Source: Erysipelotrichaceae bacterium (GTDB lineage: Bacteria > Bacillota_I > Bacilli_A > Erysipelotrichales > Erysipelotrichaceae). From it: a stretch of DNA of 64,000 nucleotides. Location of the stretch: NCBI GenBank assembly GCA_017441765.1, contig JAFRVK010000047.1, positions 20,040 to 84,039 of the forward strand, read 5' to 3'. A program made the position numbers and the translations under genes. The notes under the pieces were generated by a model. That model searched no databases, was not told where the DNA came from, and saw nothing but the letters and a program-made list of their open reading frames with translations. Below, one piece after another: positions 50,671 to 59,869 of the stretch (its first letter is position 1; the number at the start of each line of letters is the position of its first letter).

Positions 50671-51726
50671 ATGGAAGATACTGAAAGAATACACCTGTTG
50701 GACTTGATCAAAGGCATACTGATCATATTCATAATCATCACGCACTACAACTGGACGGACGAACAAAGAAGGATGATGCTGTTTCCTTATTGGATCGATA
50801 TGGCCGTCCCTGTTTTTATGATCATTTCCGGATACGTCTATGCACTGTCATACAAGAGAAAAAAAATTACATCTCTGAAGGATGCTTACGAATACAAGGA
50901 GATCGCCAGCAAGCTGATCCGTTATTCAGTACCGTTGCTGATGGCGTTCACATTTGAAGTATTCCTCTATGTCATCAGTGGGATAAAGATCGATTTAAGC
51001 TGTGTACTGACCGGGGGCATCGGTCCAGGCTCCTTCTACTATCCGGTTATGATCCAGTTTGTTTTTGTCTATCCGCTGATTTATTTTGCGATCAAAGAAT
51101 ATGACCTGAAAGGCCTATGTATCTGTGGAATTGCCAATATCGTTTTTGAAATAGCCAAAGCCATCTATGAAATGCCAACAAGCGAATACCGCTTCCTGGT
51201 GCTGAGGTATATCCTGCTGATCGCGACAGGCTGCTACCTGGCGATAGGAAAGCAGAGAATAAGAAGACCGATCCTGTATATATCGATGCTGATCGGGATC
51301 TTCTGGCAGTATGCAGTCTATTATCTCAACTACAAACCCGTGATCATCAATGAGACCTGGGCAACTACGAGCTGCATTTCCGCTTTATATATCATTCCGA
51401 TCTGTGTTTCTGTTTTCAGTTCAAAAAAGATGATGGATATCCGTTTCGGTTTGTTGGAACTGATCGGGAGAGCTTCGTTCAATATCTTTCTGACACAGAT
51501 GGTTTATTTTGTCGGAGCCAAGGTGATCTATAAGGCTATACAAAACATCTGGATTTCCAATTTGGTAAATATCCTGATCTGCTGTGTCGTGGGCATCGTT
51601 TTCTATATGATCGAAAGCAGGATCACAAAAGGTCTGTTGCATTATTTTGATAAAAAGAATTATTTTGAGAAGCGGCTTAAGAAGATCTCCAAAAAGATCG
51701 GCCACGCATTTAAAGACAAACGATAA
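50671..51726 (+). CDS. Acyltransferase 3-family membrane protein
   Basis: A 351-residue protein with about ten membrane helices. The N terminus, HLLDLIKGILIIFIIITHYNW, carries the family-type catalytic His near the first helix. It belongs to the Acyl_transf_3 (OafA/WecH-like) family that adds acetyl or other acyl groups to surface glycans, but the exact acceptor is unknown. There is no spaced ribosome site; see the promoter entry. It lies alone between the marR gene and the ABC operon. Confidence 0.85.
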   Translation: MEDTERIHLLDLIKGILIIFIIITHYNWTDEQRRMMLFPYWIDMAVPVFMIISGYVYALSYKRKKITSLKDAYEYKEIASKLIRYSVPLLMAFTFEVFLYVISGIKIDLSCVLTGGIGPGSFYYPVMIQFVFVYPLIYFAIKEYDLKGLCICGIANIVFEIAKAIYEMPTSEYRFLVLRYILLIATGCYLAIGKQRIRRPILYISMLIGIFWQYAVYYLNYKPVIINETWATTSCISALYIIPICVSVFSSKKMMDIRFGLLELIGRASFNIFLTQMVYFVGAKVIYKAIQNIWISNLVNILICCVVGIVFYMIESRITKGLLHYFDKKNYFEKRLKKISKKIGHAFKDKR

Positions 51727-51779
51727 TCAGACAGTTCATCTTTAGATGGAAGTCTGTAATATATCATTGATCTATATGT

Positions 51780-51803
51780 ATAAACAAAGGATCCTTTGTT
51801 TAT
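51780..51803. promoter_or_regulatory. Perfect 24-base palindrome before the ABC exporter operon
   Basis: Half-site ATAAACAAAGGA followed directly by its exact reverse complement. It lies 26 bases before the ATG at 51830. As RNA it would form a 10-bp stem with a GATC loop but no T run follows, so an operator is more likely than a terminator. Just upstream, 51729-51756 also has short nested repeats (CAGAC/GTCTG, CATCT/AGATG). Confidence 0.55.
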
Positions 51804-51829
51804 GGAAACAATAAAGGAAGGCTCACAAT

Positions 51830-52561
51830 ATGATTGAATTTAGAAACGTATCCAAGTCTTATAAGAAAGGAATCAAAGCAGTAGATGATCTTTCACTGAC
51901 GATCCACGACGGGGAAATCTTCGGCTTTCTGGGACCGAACGGCGCTGGGAAATCGACGACCATAAGAATGCTGACGGGAATATTGAATATCGATGAGGGT
52001 CAGATCCTGCTGGATGGCAAAGATATCGAAAAAGAACCGATCGAAGCGAAGAAGACCTTCGGATATGTGGCAGACGATCCGGATCAGTTTCTTTCGCTGA
52101 AAGGGATCGAATATCTTAATTTCATGGCAGATGTCTATGAAGTGGAAAACAGGAAAGAGATCATCAAGAAACTGACAGAGAAATTTGAGATCGCGGAGGC
52201 ATTGAGCAGCAGAATCGAATCCTATTCCCATGGTATGCGTCAGAAGATCGTAATCTGCGGCTGCCTGATGCATGATCCGAAGAACTGGATCCTGGATGAA
52301 CCGATGACAGGACTGGATCCGCGTTCTTCCTTTGATCTGAAAGAGATGATGCGTAAACACGCCGATGCGGGCAATTGCGTTTTCTTTTCCACGCACATAC
52401 TGGATGTGGCAGAGAAGCTTTGCGATCGTGTAGGCATCATTCATAAGGGCAGGCTTTTATTTACAGGGACACTGCAGGAAATGCGGGAAACATTCAAGGA
52501 AGACGTTTCTTTGGAACAGCTCTTTTTGGAGATCACGGAGAATGATGAAGAATATCGTTAA
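51830..52561 (+). CDS. ABC transporter ATP-binding protein
   Basis: A 243-residue ATPase of the exporter (YxlF/EcsA-like) type. Walker A is GPNGAGKST near residue 38, the signature region is SYSHGMRQK, and Walker B is WILDEPMTGLDP, followed by the H-loop STHI. AAGGAAGG precedes the start. The permease gene overlaps its 3' end by 20 bases. The pair probably exports a peptide, lipid or drug; the substrate is unknown. Confidence 0.95.
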   Translation: MIEFRNVSKSYKKGIKAVDDLSLTIHDGEIFGFLGPNGAGKSTTIRMLTGILNIDEGQILLDGKDIEKEPIEAKKTFGYVADDPDQFLSLKGIEYLNFMADVYEVENRKEIIKKLTEKFEIAEALSSRIESYSHGMRQKIVICGCLMHDPKNWILDEPMTGLDPRSSFDLKEMMRKHADAGNCVFFSTHILDVAEKLCDRVGIIHKGRLLFTGTLQEMRETFKEDVSLEQLFLEITENDEEYR

Positions 52562-54179
52562 TCTTACCAGGATCTTTCTGATCTCTTCTTTCAACAAAGG
52601 CGGCAGCAGCAAAAAGAAGAACCGGATCGGTAAGATCCTCCTGTATGGTGCGCTGCTTGTGTATCTGGTCGGGGTCTTTGCTTTCCTGTCTTATGAGATC
52701 CTCACAGGGCTGATCGCCTTGAAACAGCAGGAAGCTTTCATTGGTCTCATCCTCATGGGGGTCATTACGCTGGTCATGTTTACGACAGTCATCAGCACGA
52801 TGAATGTCCTCTATTTCTCTGATGACAACCGTTTTGTTCTACCGCTGCCTCTCAAACCGATCGAGATCCTTTCCGCAAAGATCAACACCCTGCTGGCGTA
52901 TGTGTATCTGGAAGAAGCGATGCTGGGTCTGGCACCTTTGGTCATGTATGGAATCATGACGAAACAGAATGTTCTTTATTATCTGCTCATGATCCTTGTG
53001 CTGCTGGTACTGCCGATCGTACCGCTGCTGATCGTCACTATGATCGTGATCTGTGTCATGGCGTTCACAAAGGGTATCCGCAACAAGAATCTGATCCAGA
53101 TGATCACGATGACCCTGTCGATCATCTTCTCTCTGATCATTTCGATGTTTTCTTCTTCGGTATCGTCCAACGAGGATGTCATGGCTCTGATGGAGAAAGC
53201 AGGCAGTCTGGTCAGGATTTATAAGAAAGCCTTCCCGACGATGCCGATGGCAATCGAAGCGCTCACCGGATCCGATTTCCTGTCACTGTTTCTGCTGATA
53301 GGGGTATCACTGATCGCCTATGTGCTGGTCTGCATATTTGCCCAGAAGCCATACTATCGTGGCATGCTGGGATCGCTGTATTCTTCTTCCGGTATTTCAG
53401 GAAAGAAACTTGATGAAAGAAGCGCATACCAGTCGAAAGGGCTGCTGTTCAGCTATGTGATGAAAGAAGTCAGAGTCTATCTCAGAAGGCCTACATTCTT
53501 TGTGCAGCTGATCCTGCCTTGTCTGATTCTTCCGGCTTTTACGATCGGTATCACCTATTTCAGCATCGTTTCCCAGGTAGATAAAAAAGAATTTGCTGAA
53601 GCACTGAAAATGATCTATGCGAATCGGGAATACGGGGCATTTGTTCTTGCAATCGTCATCCTGGGGATGATGTTTCTCTCGATGTATTCTTTCATCTCTA
53701 CGGTTGCGATCTCCAAAGACGGACACGATGCCTATGCGATGAAATACCTGCCTGTGCCTTTCGCGAAACAGCTCATCTGCAAAATGATTCCGGATATCGC
53801 GGTATGTCTGTTTGCCTACTTGAATATCGCGCTGTTGGCGATCTTTCTGTTCAAAGTACCCGTCATCTACATCCTACTGAGTCTGCCGGTCGTTGTTTTT
53901 TATTCGATCCTGCATGGTTTCCTGATTTTAAGCGATGTCCGGAAACCGAAACTGGAATGGACGAACGAGATGCAAATCGTGAAAAAGAATCTGAGAATGC
54001 TTCTGACCATGGCGTTTTCTTTGCTTAATATGGGACTGGTTGCAGTGGTTGCGTTCATCTTACGGATCGGCGTATACCTTATGGTCTTCGGATTGAGTCT
54101 GCTGTACCTTGTTATGGATCTCTTGCTGTACCAGTATATCTGCAAGAAAGACATCGCTTTGGCAGAGGGATTTGAATAA
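52542..54179 (+). CDS. ABC transporter permease, large exporter type
   Basis: A 545-residue membrane protein with about twelve helices and a soluble segment around residues 270-310. It begins MMKNIVNLTRIFLISSFNKGG; of the two ATGs, 52542 and 52545, neither is clearly favoured. It resembles the putative ABC exporter permeases (EcsB/YthQ-like) paired with ATPases such as the upstream gene. The overlap implies coupling. Substrate unknown. Confidence 0.88.
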   Translation: MMKNIVNLTRIFLISSFNKGGSSKKKNRIGKILLYGALLVYLVGVFAFLSYEILTGLIALKQQEAFIGLILMGVITLVMFTTVISTMNVLYFSDDNRFVLPLPLKPIEILSAKINTLLAYVYLEEAMLGLAPLVMYGIMTKQNVLYYLLMILVLLVLPIVPLLIVTMIVICVMAFTKGIRNKNLIQMITMTLSIIFSLIISMFSSSVSSNEDVMALMEKAGSLVRIYKKAFPTMPMAIEALTGSDFLSLFLLIGVSLIAYVLVCIFAQKPYYRGMLGSLYSSSGISGKKLDERSAYQSKGLLFSYVMKEVRVYLRRPTFFVQLILPCLILPAFTIGITYFSIVSQVDKKEFAEALKMIYANREYGAFVLAIVILGMMFLSMYSFISTVAISKDGHDAYAMKYLPVPFAKQLICKMIPDIAVCLFAYLNIALLAIFLFKVPVIYILLSLPVVVFYSILHGFLILSDVRKPKLEWTNEMQIVKKNLRMLLTMAFSLLNMGLVAVVAFILRIGVYLMVFGLSLLYLVMDLLLYQYICKKDIALAEGFE

Positions 54180-54234
54180 AGATATTGCCTTTTTATGATG
54201 GAATCATCAAACTTGTGGAATGAAAGGAAGGTTT

Positions 54235-54260
54235 GATGTTATGATGTTGATGTTATGATT
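54235..54260 (+). repeat. Tandem 14-base duplication over the start of the PIN-like gene
   Basis: GATGTTATGATGTT (54235-54248) is followed by GATGTTATGATTTT (54249-54262), a 13/14 match. GGAAGG (54226-54231) is well spaced for the ATG in the first copy at 54241, which opens a five-codon frame (MMLML) ending in TGA at 54256-54258 across the real start codon at 54255. Confidence 0.65.
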
Positions 54261-54923
54261 TTATTTACTACAAAAGCACACGCTTATATGATTGACAGCG
54301 AGAATGTCGGCTCGACCTGGGCAGAGCTTCTGAAAAACGAAGAGAAATGTGATTTTTATATTTTCGTAACAGAAAATGCCAAGAGCCTGAATTTCTCATT
54401 ACTGAAAGACTTGACGGAGAACCAGAAGCACCGGATCAATATCATTGAATGTGAACCGGGCAAGAATTCTCTGGATTTCTATCTGTCTTCCTATCTGGGA
54501 TATCTGATTGGCGTGGGGAAACATTCTTCCTACACGGTCGTATCGCAGGATACCGGTTTTGATCATGTGATCGAATATTGGAATAGACAGGGACTTGAAG
54601 TTGAAAGGATCAATACAAAACCGGAAAAGACCAATACCAGAGGAAACAGGTCACGCAACACCCAGATCCAGACGCAGACACAGACGGTAAAGAAGAACGA
54701 GAATTCCGAGACCAGGATAATTCCCAAGAAAGATCCGACTCCGGTCAAGACTGAGAGTAAACCTGCCGCCAAGACGGAAAACAAACCAAACCGCAACAAC
54801 CGGAACAAGAACCAGTCGAACGAAAAACCGAAACAGACTCAGGAAGCTTCGAGTGAAAAACCGGCTTCCTCGCAGAATCACAACCAGAAACGCAATTACC
54901 GCAGTAAAAAGAATAAGGAATAA
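54255..54923 (+). CDS. PIN-like nuclease-fold protein with a long basic, low-complexity tail
   Basis: A 222-residue protein. Residues 1-120 look like a PIN-like domain: D14 in MIDSENVG, D74 in GKNSLDFYL, and D99/D103 in VSQDTGFDHVI are candidate metal-binding acids. Residues about 124-222 are a disordered tail rich in Lys, Arg, Asn, Gln, Thr and Ser (including QTQTQTQT), suited to RNA binding. In this frame the only start is ATG 54255, 23 bases from the ribosome site because of a tandem duplication. It may be translated by re-initiation. A terminator overlaps its stop. Target RNA unknown. Confidence 0.75.
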   Translation: MILFTTKAHAYMIDSENVGSTWAELLKNEEKCDFYIFVTENAKSLNFSLLKDLTENQKHRINIIECEPGKNSLDFYLSSYLGYLIGVGKHSSYTVVSQDTGFDHVIEYWNRQGLEVERINTKPEKTNTRGNRSRNTQIQTQTQTVKKNENSETRIIPKKDPTPVKTESKPAAKTENKPNRNNRNKNQSNEKPKQTQEASSEKPASSQNHNQKRNYRSKKNKE

Positions 54924-54937
54924 CTTATTCTTTTTTT
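54906..54937 (+). terminator. Terminator overlapping the PIN-like gene stop
   Basis: Stem AAAAAGAATAAG-gaataa-CTTATTCTTTTT with the T run continuing. It includes the stop codon of the gene. Confidence 0.8.
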
Positions 54938-54948
54938 ATGAAAAATGC

Positions 54949-55004
54949 TTGACATATATATCGCAGTCCGATATAGTATATATAGAAGTACGATATATCG
55001 GACT
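54949..55004 (+). promoter_or_regulatory. padR promoter with a perfect inverted repeat
   Basis: TTGACA (54949-54954), 17 bases, TATAGT (54972-54977). AGTCCGATATA (54965-54975) overlaps the -10, and its exact reverse complement lies at 54994-55004, 18 bases apart, covering the transcription start. PadR family regulators repress their own operon from such sites. Confidence 0.8.
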
Positions 55005-55023
55005 TAGATAGTCAGGAGAAAAT

Positions 55024-55347
55024 ATGGACGATAAGATTAAAAGAATATATGTTCCGATGACAGAGTCAGGTTTCTATATCCTGTACTGTCTGCAGACGCC
55101 GCAGCACGGTTATGGGATCAGCCAGCAGGTCAAGAAGATGACCGGCGGAACTGTCGTGATCAGCGCGGGAACGATGTATGGAACACTGTCGAAGATGGAA
55201 AAAGACGGCCTGATCCGTTTCTCTCACGAGGAAGAAAAAAGAAAGCTTTATCAGCTGACGGAGCTGGGTGAAGAGATCCTCGCTATAGAGATAAAAAGGA
55301 TCGAAAGAGTCTATAGAAACATAAAAGGAGAGCATATCAATGAATAA
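55024..55347 (+). CDS. PadR-family transcriptional regulator
   Basis: A 107-residue short PadR protein with the winged helix YILYCLQTPQHGYGISQQVKKMTGG, SAGTMYGTLSKMEKDGLIR and YQLTELGEEIL. CAGGAG precedes the start. The DUF2812 gene overlaps its end by 8 bases, a very common arrangement in Bacillota. It probably represses the pair until an unknown signal arrives. Confidence 0.94.
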   Translation: MDDKIKRIYVPMTESGFYILYCLQTPQHGYGISQQVKKMTGGTVVISAGTMYGTLSKMEKDGLIRFSHEEEKRKLYQLTELGEEILAIEIKRIERVYRNIKGEHINE

Positions 55348-55888
55348 AACAGTAACGAAATTCTTCACGATCGCTGATTATGAGGAAGAAGAAGAATGGT
55401 TAAGAGATCAGCACAGAAACGGCTGGAAGATCGTTAAAATAACGCCCCCGTGTTCCTATACATTTGAATTGTGTGAACCGGAAGACGTGATCTATCGGCT
55501 GGATTTCAGTAACAAAGAAGAGTCAGAAGAATATATGAATATGCTGAAAGATTTCGGGTGGGAATATATCGGACAGTGTGTCGGATGGCTTTATTTCCGA
55601 AAACCCGCTTCCGAAACAAAAACGCAAGAAGAAGGCGAACTGTTCTCGGACAACGTCTCCAAAGCGGAACTGGTCAGCAACGTGATCACGACCAGGATGG
55701 TGCCAATCTGTCTCATCTTCCTGTGCTGTGTCATTCCGAATTTCATGCGATTCATGAATGGGGAATTTGTTGGCACGTTCGGAATGATTCTGGGACTGTT
55801 CTTTTCGGTCATGTTTGTGGTGTATGTCTATCTGATCATATACTGCGGAACCAAACTGAAAAGAATCAGGAAAAGATACGAAGACTAA
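55340..55888 (+). CDS. DUF2812 membrane protein
   Basis: A 182-residue protein of the DUF2812 family: cytosolic N-terminal domain (about 1-95, with EEWLRDQHRNGWKI and YRLDFSNKEESEEY) and two C-terminal membrane helices (about 118-140 and 145-170). It is regularly found beside PadR regulators. Function is not known; a sensor partner of PadR or an envelope stress protein are possible. AAGGAGAG precedes the start. Confidence 0.9.
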   Translation: MNKTVTKFFTIADYEEEEEWLRDQHRNGWKIVKITPPCSYTFELCEPEDVIYRLDFSNKEESEEYMNMLKDFGWEYIGQCVGWLYFRKPASETKTQEEGELFSDNVSKAELVSNVITTRMVPICLIFLCCVIPNFMRFMNGEFVGTFGMILGLFFSVMFVVYVYLIIYCGTKLKRIRKRYED

Positions 55889-55897
55889 GACAAAACA

Positions 55898-55929
55898 AAA
55901 AGGGTGGAACAGAAATGTTTCACCCTTTT
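55898..55929. terminator. Bidirectional terminator
   Basis: A 14-bp stem with one G-U pair (AAAAGGGTGGAACA-gaaa-TGTTTCACCCTTTT) between convergent genes. The minus-strand side has the A-rich stretch that reads as a T run. Confidence 0.85.
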
Positions 55930-55948
55930 CATATGTATCGATTCATGT

Positions 55949-56947
55949 TTATTCCGCTGATTTTCTTTTGATCATATCGATTAGCCACTGGCCGGATGTC
56001 GAGAAATCATCATATTCGAATCCGCTGACTTTCAGAACGCTGGGTTTGATCGCCGCGGAAGATTCCGATACCTTCGAGAAATTCCACATGACATGAGAGA
56101 TGCCGTTTTCTTCCAGAAAGTCGATCCAGATATCGCCTTCCTCGAGATCATAAGGGAAGTTTCCTGTTGAAGCAGTGACGCCATATTCACTGACGAAGAT
56201 CGGCAGACCTTTATCGATCGCACGTTTTACGTTGTCTCTGGAATCCTGCTTATGGGAAGCCGAATAGAAGTGCAGCGCATACAGGAGATTCGGGTAATCC
56301 AGCGGATCCTCGGCAGCAATATCGACACGCGACGACCAGTCGGGCGTACCGACGATGATCACGGAATCCGGGTCATTATTTCTTATGATCGGAATGATCG
56401 TGTTTGCGTATTCCTTGATCGTCGGCCAGTCGACACCGTTGGGCTCATTGCAGATCTCGTAGATCACGTTTTTCTTATCCTTGCAGTCTTTCGATGCCTG
56501 ATCAAAGAATGCTTTGGCATCTTCGATATACTTGTTCGGATCACCATCGGAAAGGATGTGCCAATCCAGGATCACATATATGTCGTTCTTTTCCCCGCAT
56601 TCGACACCTTTCATCATCACCTGATACAGTTTTTCTTTGTCACCTCCGGTACAGTAGCCGAAGGAACCCATGCCATAGGTATAGAGCGCCATACGAAAAA
56701 CGTTGACAACCATCACGTGTGCGAGGTCATAGAAGGTATCATCGGTGATATATCGTTCGGAACCCGAGACGCCATAGCTGGAAATGCCTCTCAGAATGAC
56801 AGGCTTTCCATCTTCTCCGCAGAGCTGGCTATCAATGACCTGAAGCTGTCCCCGGGAAGAAGGGCGATCTTTTCCATCAAATGATTTCTTCGGTCCGCAG
56901 CCGATCAGAACGATCAGACATAAACAGATCAGCAGTATTTTTTTCAT
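55949..56947 (-). CDS. Glycoside hydrolase family 5 endoglucanase-like lipoprotein
   Basis: A 332-residue exported protein with lipobox LIGC (C17). The GH5 fold is shown by YGVSGSERY, ILDWHIL, the acid/base E168 in EICNEPNG, HFYSASH, and the nucleophile E254 in FVSEYGV, as well as a Trp in HVMWNFS. It is anchored to the membrane and would cut beta-1,4-glucan or mixed-linkage glucan outside the cell. GGAGG lies before the ATG, which overlaps the stop of the cellodextrin phosphorylase gene (ATGA). The products would feed the phosphorylases of the same operon. Confidence 0.93.
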   Translation of the reverse strand: MKKILLICLCLIVLIGCGPKKSFDGKDRPSSRGQLQVIDSQLCGEDGKPVILRGISSYGVSGSERYITDDTFYDLAHVMVVNVFRMALYTYGMGSFGYCTGGDKEKLYQVMMKGVECGEKNDIYVILDWHILSDGDPNKYIEDAKAFFDQASKDCKDKKNVIYEICNEPNGVDWPTIKEYANTIIPIIRNNDPDSVIIVGTPDWSSRVDIAAEDPLDYPNLLYALHFYSASHKQDSRDNVKRAIDKGLPIFVSEYGVTASTGNFPYDLEEGDIWIDFLEENGISHVMWNFSKVSESSAAIKPSVLKVSGFEYDDFSTSGQWLIDMIKRKSAE

Positions 56948-59820
56948 AACAGTACCTCCAATGTATGTGTATTCTTATCATCAGGAATCATGATTCGTGC
57001 GTTTGTTTTTTGACCGTCATAGAGATAAACGGTCTCAGGATTCGTTCTATAATCGTTGATTTTCCGGATGGATACTTCGATCGGTGTGTCGTTGATACGA
57101 AGCGTATAATTAAATGAATCGCCGTTCAGGATCGGATCGATGATCAAGGCATCTCTGTCGAAATGCAAACCAAGGATCTCATAATAAGCCAGCGTCAGCC
57201 AGGAAGCGGTTCCGGAAAGGATCGGACCGATGCTTTCGCCTGTCTCGGAATTGTTGTACTGGGTACAGAAACGCGGATTTCCTTTTAAAACATAAGGATT
57301 TTCCAATGTCTTGTAAGGCAGTGTCTTGTCGATCATGAAGAAGGCAAGATCTCTCAGGCGTTCCGCAAGCTTTTCATCTTTTGCGGTTTTCGCTTTCTTC
57401 AGGCAGGCGACCGTACACATCATCGCAGCATGTTTGAAGACGCCGCCATTCTCTCGGTCACCAGGGAAGTAGAAGGAAGAACCTGTCACGATCCCCAGCT
57501 TGTCGTAGTCGACAGGGGTGACCAGCTTCAGTCCCGCATCCGTCTTGAGATATCTATCGATGATATCCAGCATCCTGCTGATTTTCTCTTCATCCGCAAT
57601 ATCCGCAAGGACCGGCCAGGAAAAGCCGTTGAGATAGTAGGTGCCATCGATCGTTTCATCCAGGGAAAGGCCATCTCCAGTCGAACCCAGGTATGCGTAT
57701 TCCCGTCCGTCGTTGATCAGACAGCGGGCATAGTAATCCTTGATCCAGGCGTTACGATTCACGGAATCAGCGACCGCTTCAGAAATCATGCGGCATTTGT
57801 CCGCCAGTTCATATTCGTGGAGAACTTCTGCCATTTCTGCGAGTTCATCAGTCGCGATCTTCAAGAGGCAGGCGTTCATCACTGATTCGCTCTGTTCGTT
57901 TTCCCATGCGGTACCGAATGGCTGACCTTTTTCTTCAAGCTGCTTATAATACAGATCTTCTTTTTCAGGACCTTCCAGGACGTTCTTGTCAAGCCTCAGG
58001 CAGTCGTTCCAGTCGGCTCTGTCCAGAAGAGGAAGTCCGTGTTTGCCGACCGAGATCATTCCGGAATAAGCAACGATGCTATCCAGCGTCTTATACAAAG
58101 GCCTCTTTTCGTTGGAACCGGCGACCTTCATTTTTTCTTTCAGGAAGTCAAGATCTCCACTCAAAGAGAAATAACGGTAGACTGCCTGTACCAGCCACAG
58201 CTGGTCATCCGAGCACATGCCCGGTTCTTTTCCGCGGGTTGTAAAATTGTGATAGGCATAGCCGAACTCAAAGACATTTTCTGCCCAGGAACGAAGCAGT
58301 TTTTTGACCAGCTCATCCTGACCCGAGGCATGCATATAATACATGGAAGCAAAGATGTCCTGGATCTCCCTGAAGCCTGTCTCGCGGTAGGATTTCTGTG
58401 TCCAGGCAAAGGAACGGGATACATACGTCTGATACAAAACCTGGAACGGCAGGTTCCTGGAAAGGTAAGAATCGCTGTAAGAATCGTTATTGTGGACCTG
58501 AAGGAAGGAATAGTAGCGATCGTTGTCTGCAATCATCTTCTGATAAGTCTCTTCCAGATGATCCGGATCTCTGTATTTTTCGTATAAAGTATCCAGATGT
58601 GCATCGAAGAGTTCTCTAACATCCGTTTCATCGTCATCCATGCCGACGAAGCAGTCAATGACGGTTTCTTTTTCCAGATGGAACGGCTTTCCCATCGCAA
58701 AGAAGGCAGCCTGGCGGCGGGAATGGGCATTGGACAATTCTGCAATCATCTCAGGCTGTTCCAGAGAACCAGAACCGATGAAGTCATAAAGGCTTGAACA
58801 GTATTCCTCCATTGTCTCTCCATCCTGCAGCAGCATCGCAAAGCGTTTCTCGCCGTTGCATTCTTTTGGCTGATGGTGAGCTGTCATTGCGATCGGCTTG
58901 CCGTTTATGCAGTAAAGTTCGCTTTCCACCACGACATTCGCGTAGATGATGTCACCTGCCAAGGTATCGGGATCGGTGATTCCAAACATTCCTGTCGCAA
59001 CGATACGCAGGTCTCTTGGCTGATCCTTGAGATTGATGATACGGATACGCTGGGCCTCGACTGCGCTAGGCATATCCTTTTCCTGCGGAAGCAGGAAGAT
59101 CGTACGGACGATGCGCAAGCCGCATTCGGTCTCATAGGTGATTACGGTCCTGTTCTGGCTGTGGCAGCAGCACGCTTTTTTGACATTGTATTTCACATCC
59201 AGAGAATAGAAGATCTGTCTTCCGTTTTCTGTGATGTAGAACTGACGGTTGGCCGGTTCGCCGTTCTCGTCCGGAGACAGGACATATCTGGTCGCCAGGA
59301 CCTGTTTCTCCTGTTTGCCTCTGAAAGATCCGCGTCCGAATTCATCCAGCACGGATTTCGGGGTAGACTGCAGACAGTCTGCATATTCCGATCGATCTCC
59401 CAGCAGCAAGTTGACGCCGTAATGTGAGCCAATATGATATCCTTTCAGATCGATGATCAGTTCCCCATTTTCATTCAAGGAACCCGGCGACAGATCGATC
59501 AGATCACAGATCTGTTTCAGATGATCGATGATCTCTTGATCCGTTTCAATCTGCCGATCTCCTGCAAAGATATCTAAATCATCATCGATCAGGATACTTT
59601 CTTCATATTGATTCAATAAATCATAAATGATCGGATCATTGATGAGATGCATGCAGATCGGCGCATAATGCTTAAGTCCAGTATAGACGATGACCCTGTC
59701 TCTGTTTGCGTTCCGGAACAGTGCATCGCTGCAGTCCTGCAGACGATCCTGAAAGATTTCTTTCGCATAGCTTAACGCATCAATTTTCTGTTTCCTGCTG
59801 GTTTCTATTTCAAAATTCAT
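56944..59820 (-). CDS. Cellodextrin phosphorylase-like GH94 enzyme
   Basis: A 958-residue GH94 protein. Length and sequence resemble Clostridium thermocellum cellodextrin phosphorylase (about 984 residues), for example TPKSVLDEFGRGSFRG, PANRQFYI, YRETGFREIQDIFASMYY and the catalytic Asp in DRADWNDCL (D606). It splits cello-oligosaccharides with phosphate to give glucose-1-phosphate and a shorter chain in the cytosol. GGGAG precedes the start. It lies between the cellobiose phosphorylase and GH5 genes on the same strand. A relative acting on another beta-glucan cannot be excluded. Confidence 0.92.
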   Translation of the reverse strand: MNFEIETSRKQKIDALSYAKEIFQDRLQDCSDALFRNANRDRVIVYTGLKHYAPICMHLINDPIIYDLLNQYEESILIDDDLDIFAGDRQIETDQEIIDHLKQICDLIDLSPGSLNENGELIIDLKGYHIGSHYGVNLLLGDRSEYADCLQSTPKSVLDEFGRGSFRGKQEKQVLATRYVLSPDENGEPANRQFYITENGRQIFYSLDVKYNVKKACCCHSQNRTVITYETECGLRIVRTIFLLPQEKDMPSAVEAQRIRIINLKDQPRDLRIVATGMFGITDPDTLAGDIIYANVVVESELYCINGKPIAMTAHHQPKECNGEKRFAMLLQDGETMEEYCSSLYDFIGSGSLEQPEMIAELSNAHSRRQAAFFAMGKPFHLEKETVIDCFVGMDDDETDVRELFDAHLDTLYEKYRDPDHLEETYQKMIADNDRYYSFLQVHNNDSYSDSYLSRNLPFQVLYQTYVSRSFAWTQKSYRETGFREIQDIFASMYYMHASGQDELVKKLLRSWAENVFEFGYAYHNFTTRGKEPGMCSDDQLWLVQAVYRYFSLSGDLDFLKEKMKVAGSNEKRPLYKTLDSIVAYSGMISVGKHGLPLLDRADWNDCLRLDKNVLEGPEKEDLYYKQLEEKGQPFGTAWENEQSESVMNACLLKIATDELAEMAEVLHEYELADKCRMISEAVADSVNRNAWIKDYYARCLINDGREYAYLGSTGDGLSLDETIDGTYYLNGFSWPVLADIADEEKISRMLDIIDRYLKTDAGLKLVTPVDYDKLGIVTGSSFYFPGDRENGGVFKHAAMMCTVACLKKAKTAKDEKLAERLRDLAFFMIDKTLPYKTLENPYVLKGNPRFCTQYNNSETGESIGPILSGTASWLTLAYYEILGLHFDRDALIIDPILNGDSFNYTLRINDTPIEVSIRKINDYRTNPETVYLYDGQKTNARIMIPDDKNTHTLEVLL

Positions 59821-59869
59821 AGCTTTCTCCCTTAGGTAAAAAAGGCGAACTCTTCATCCGCCTTATCTT

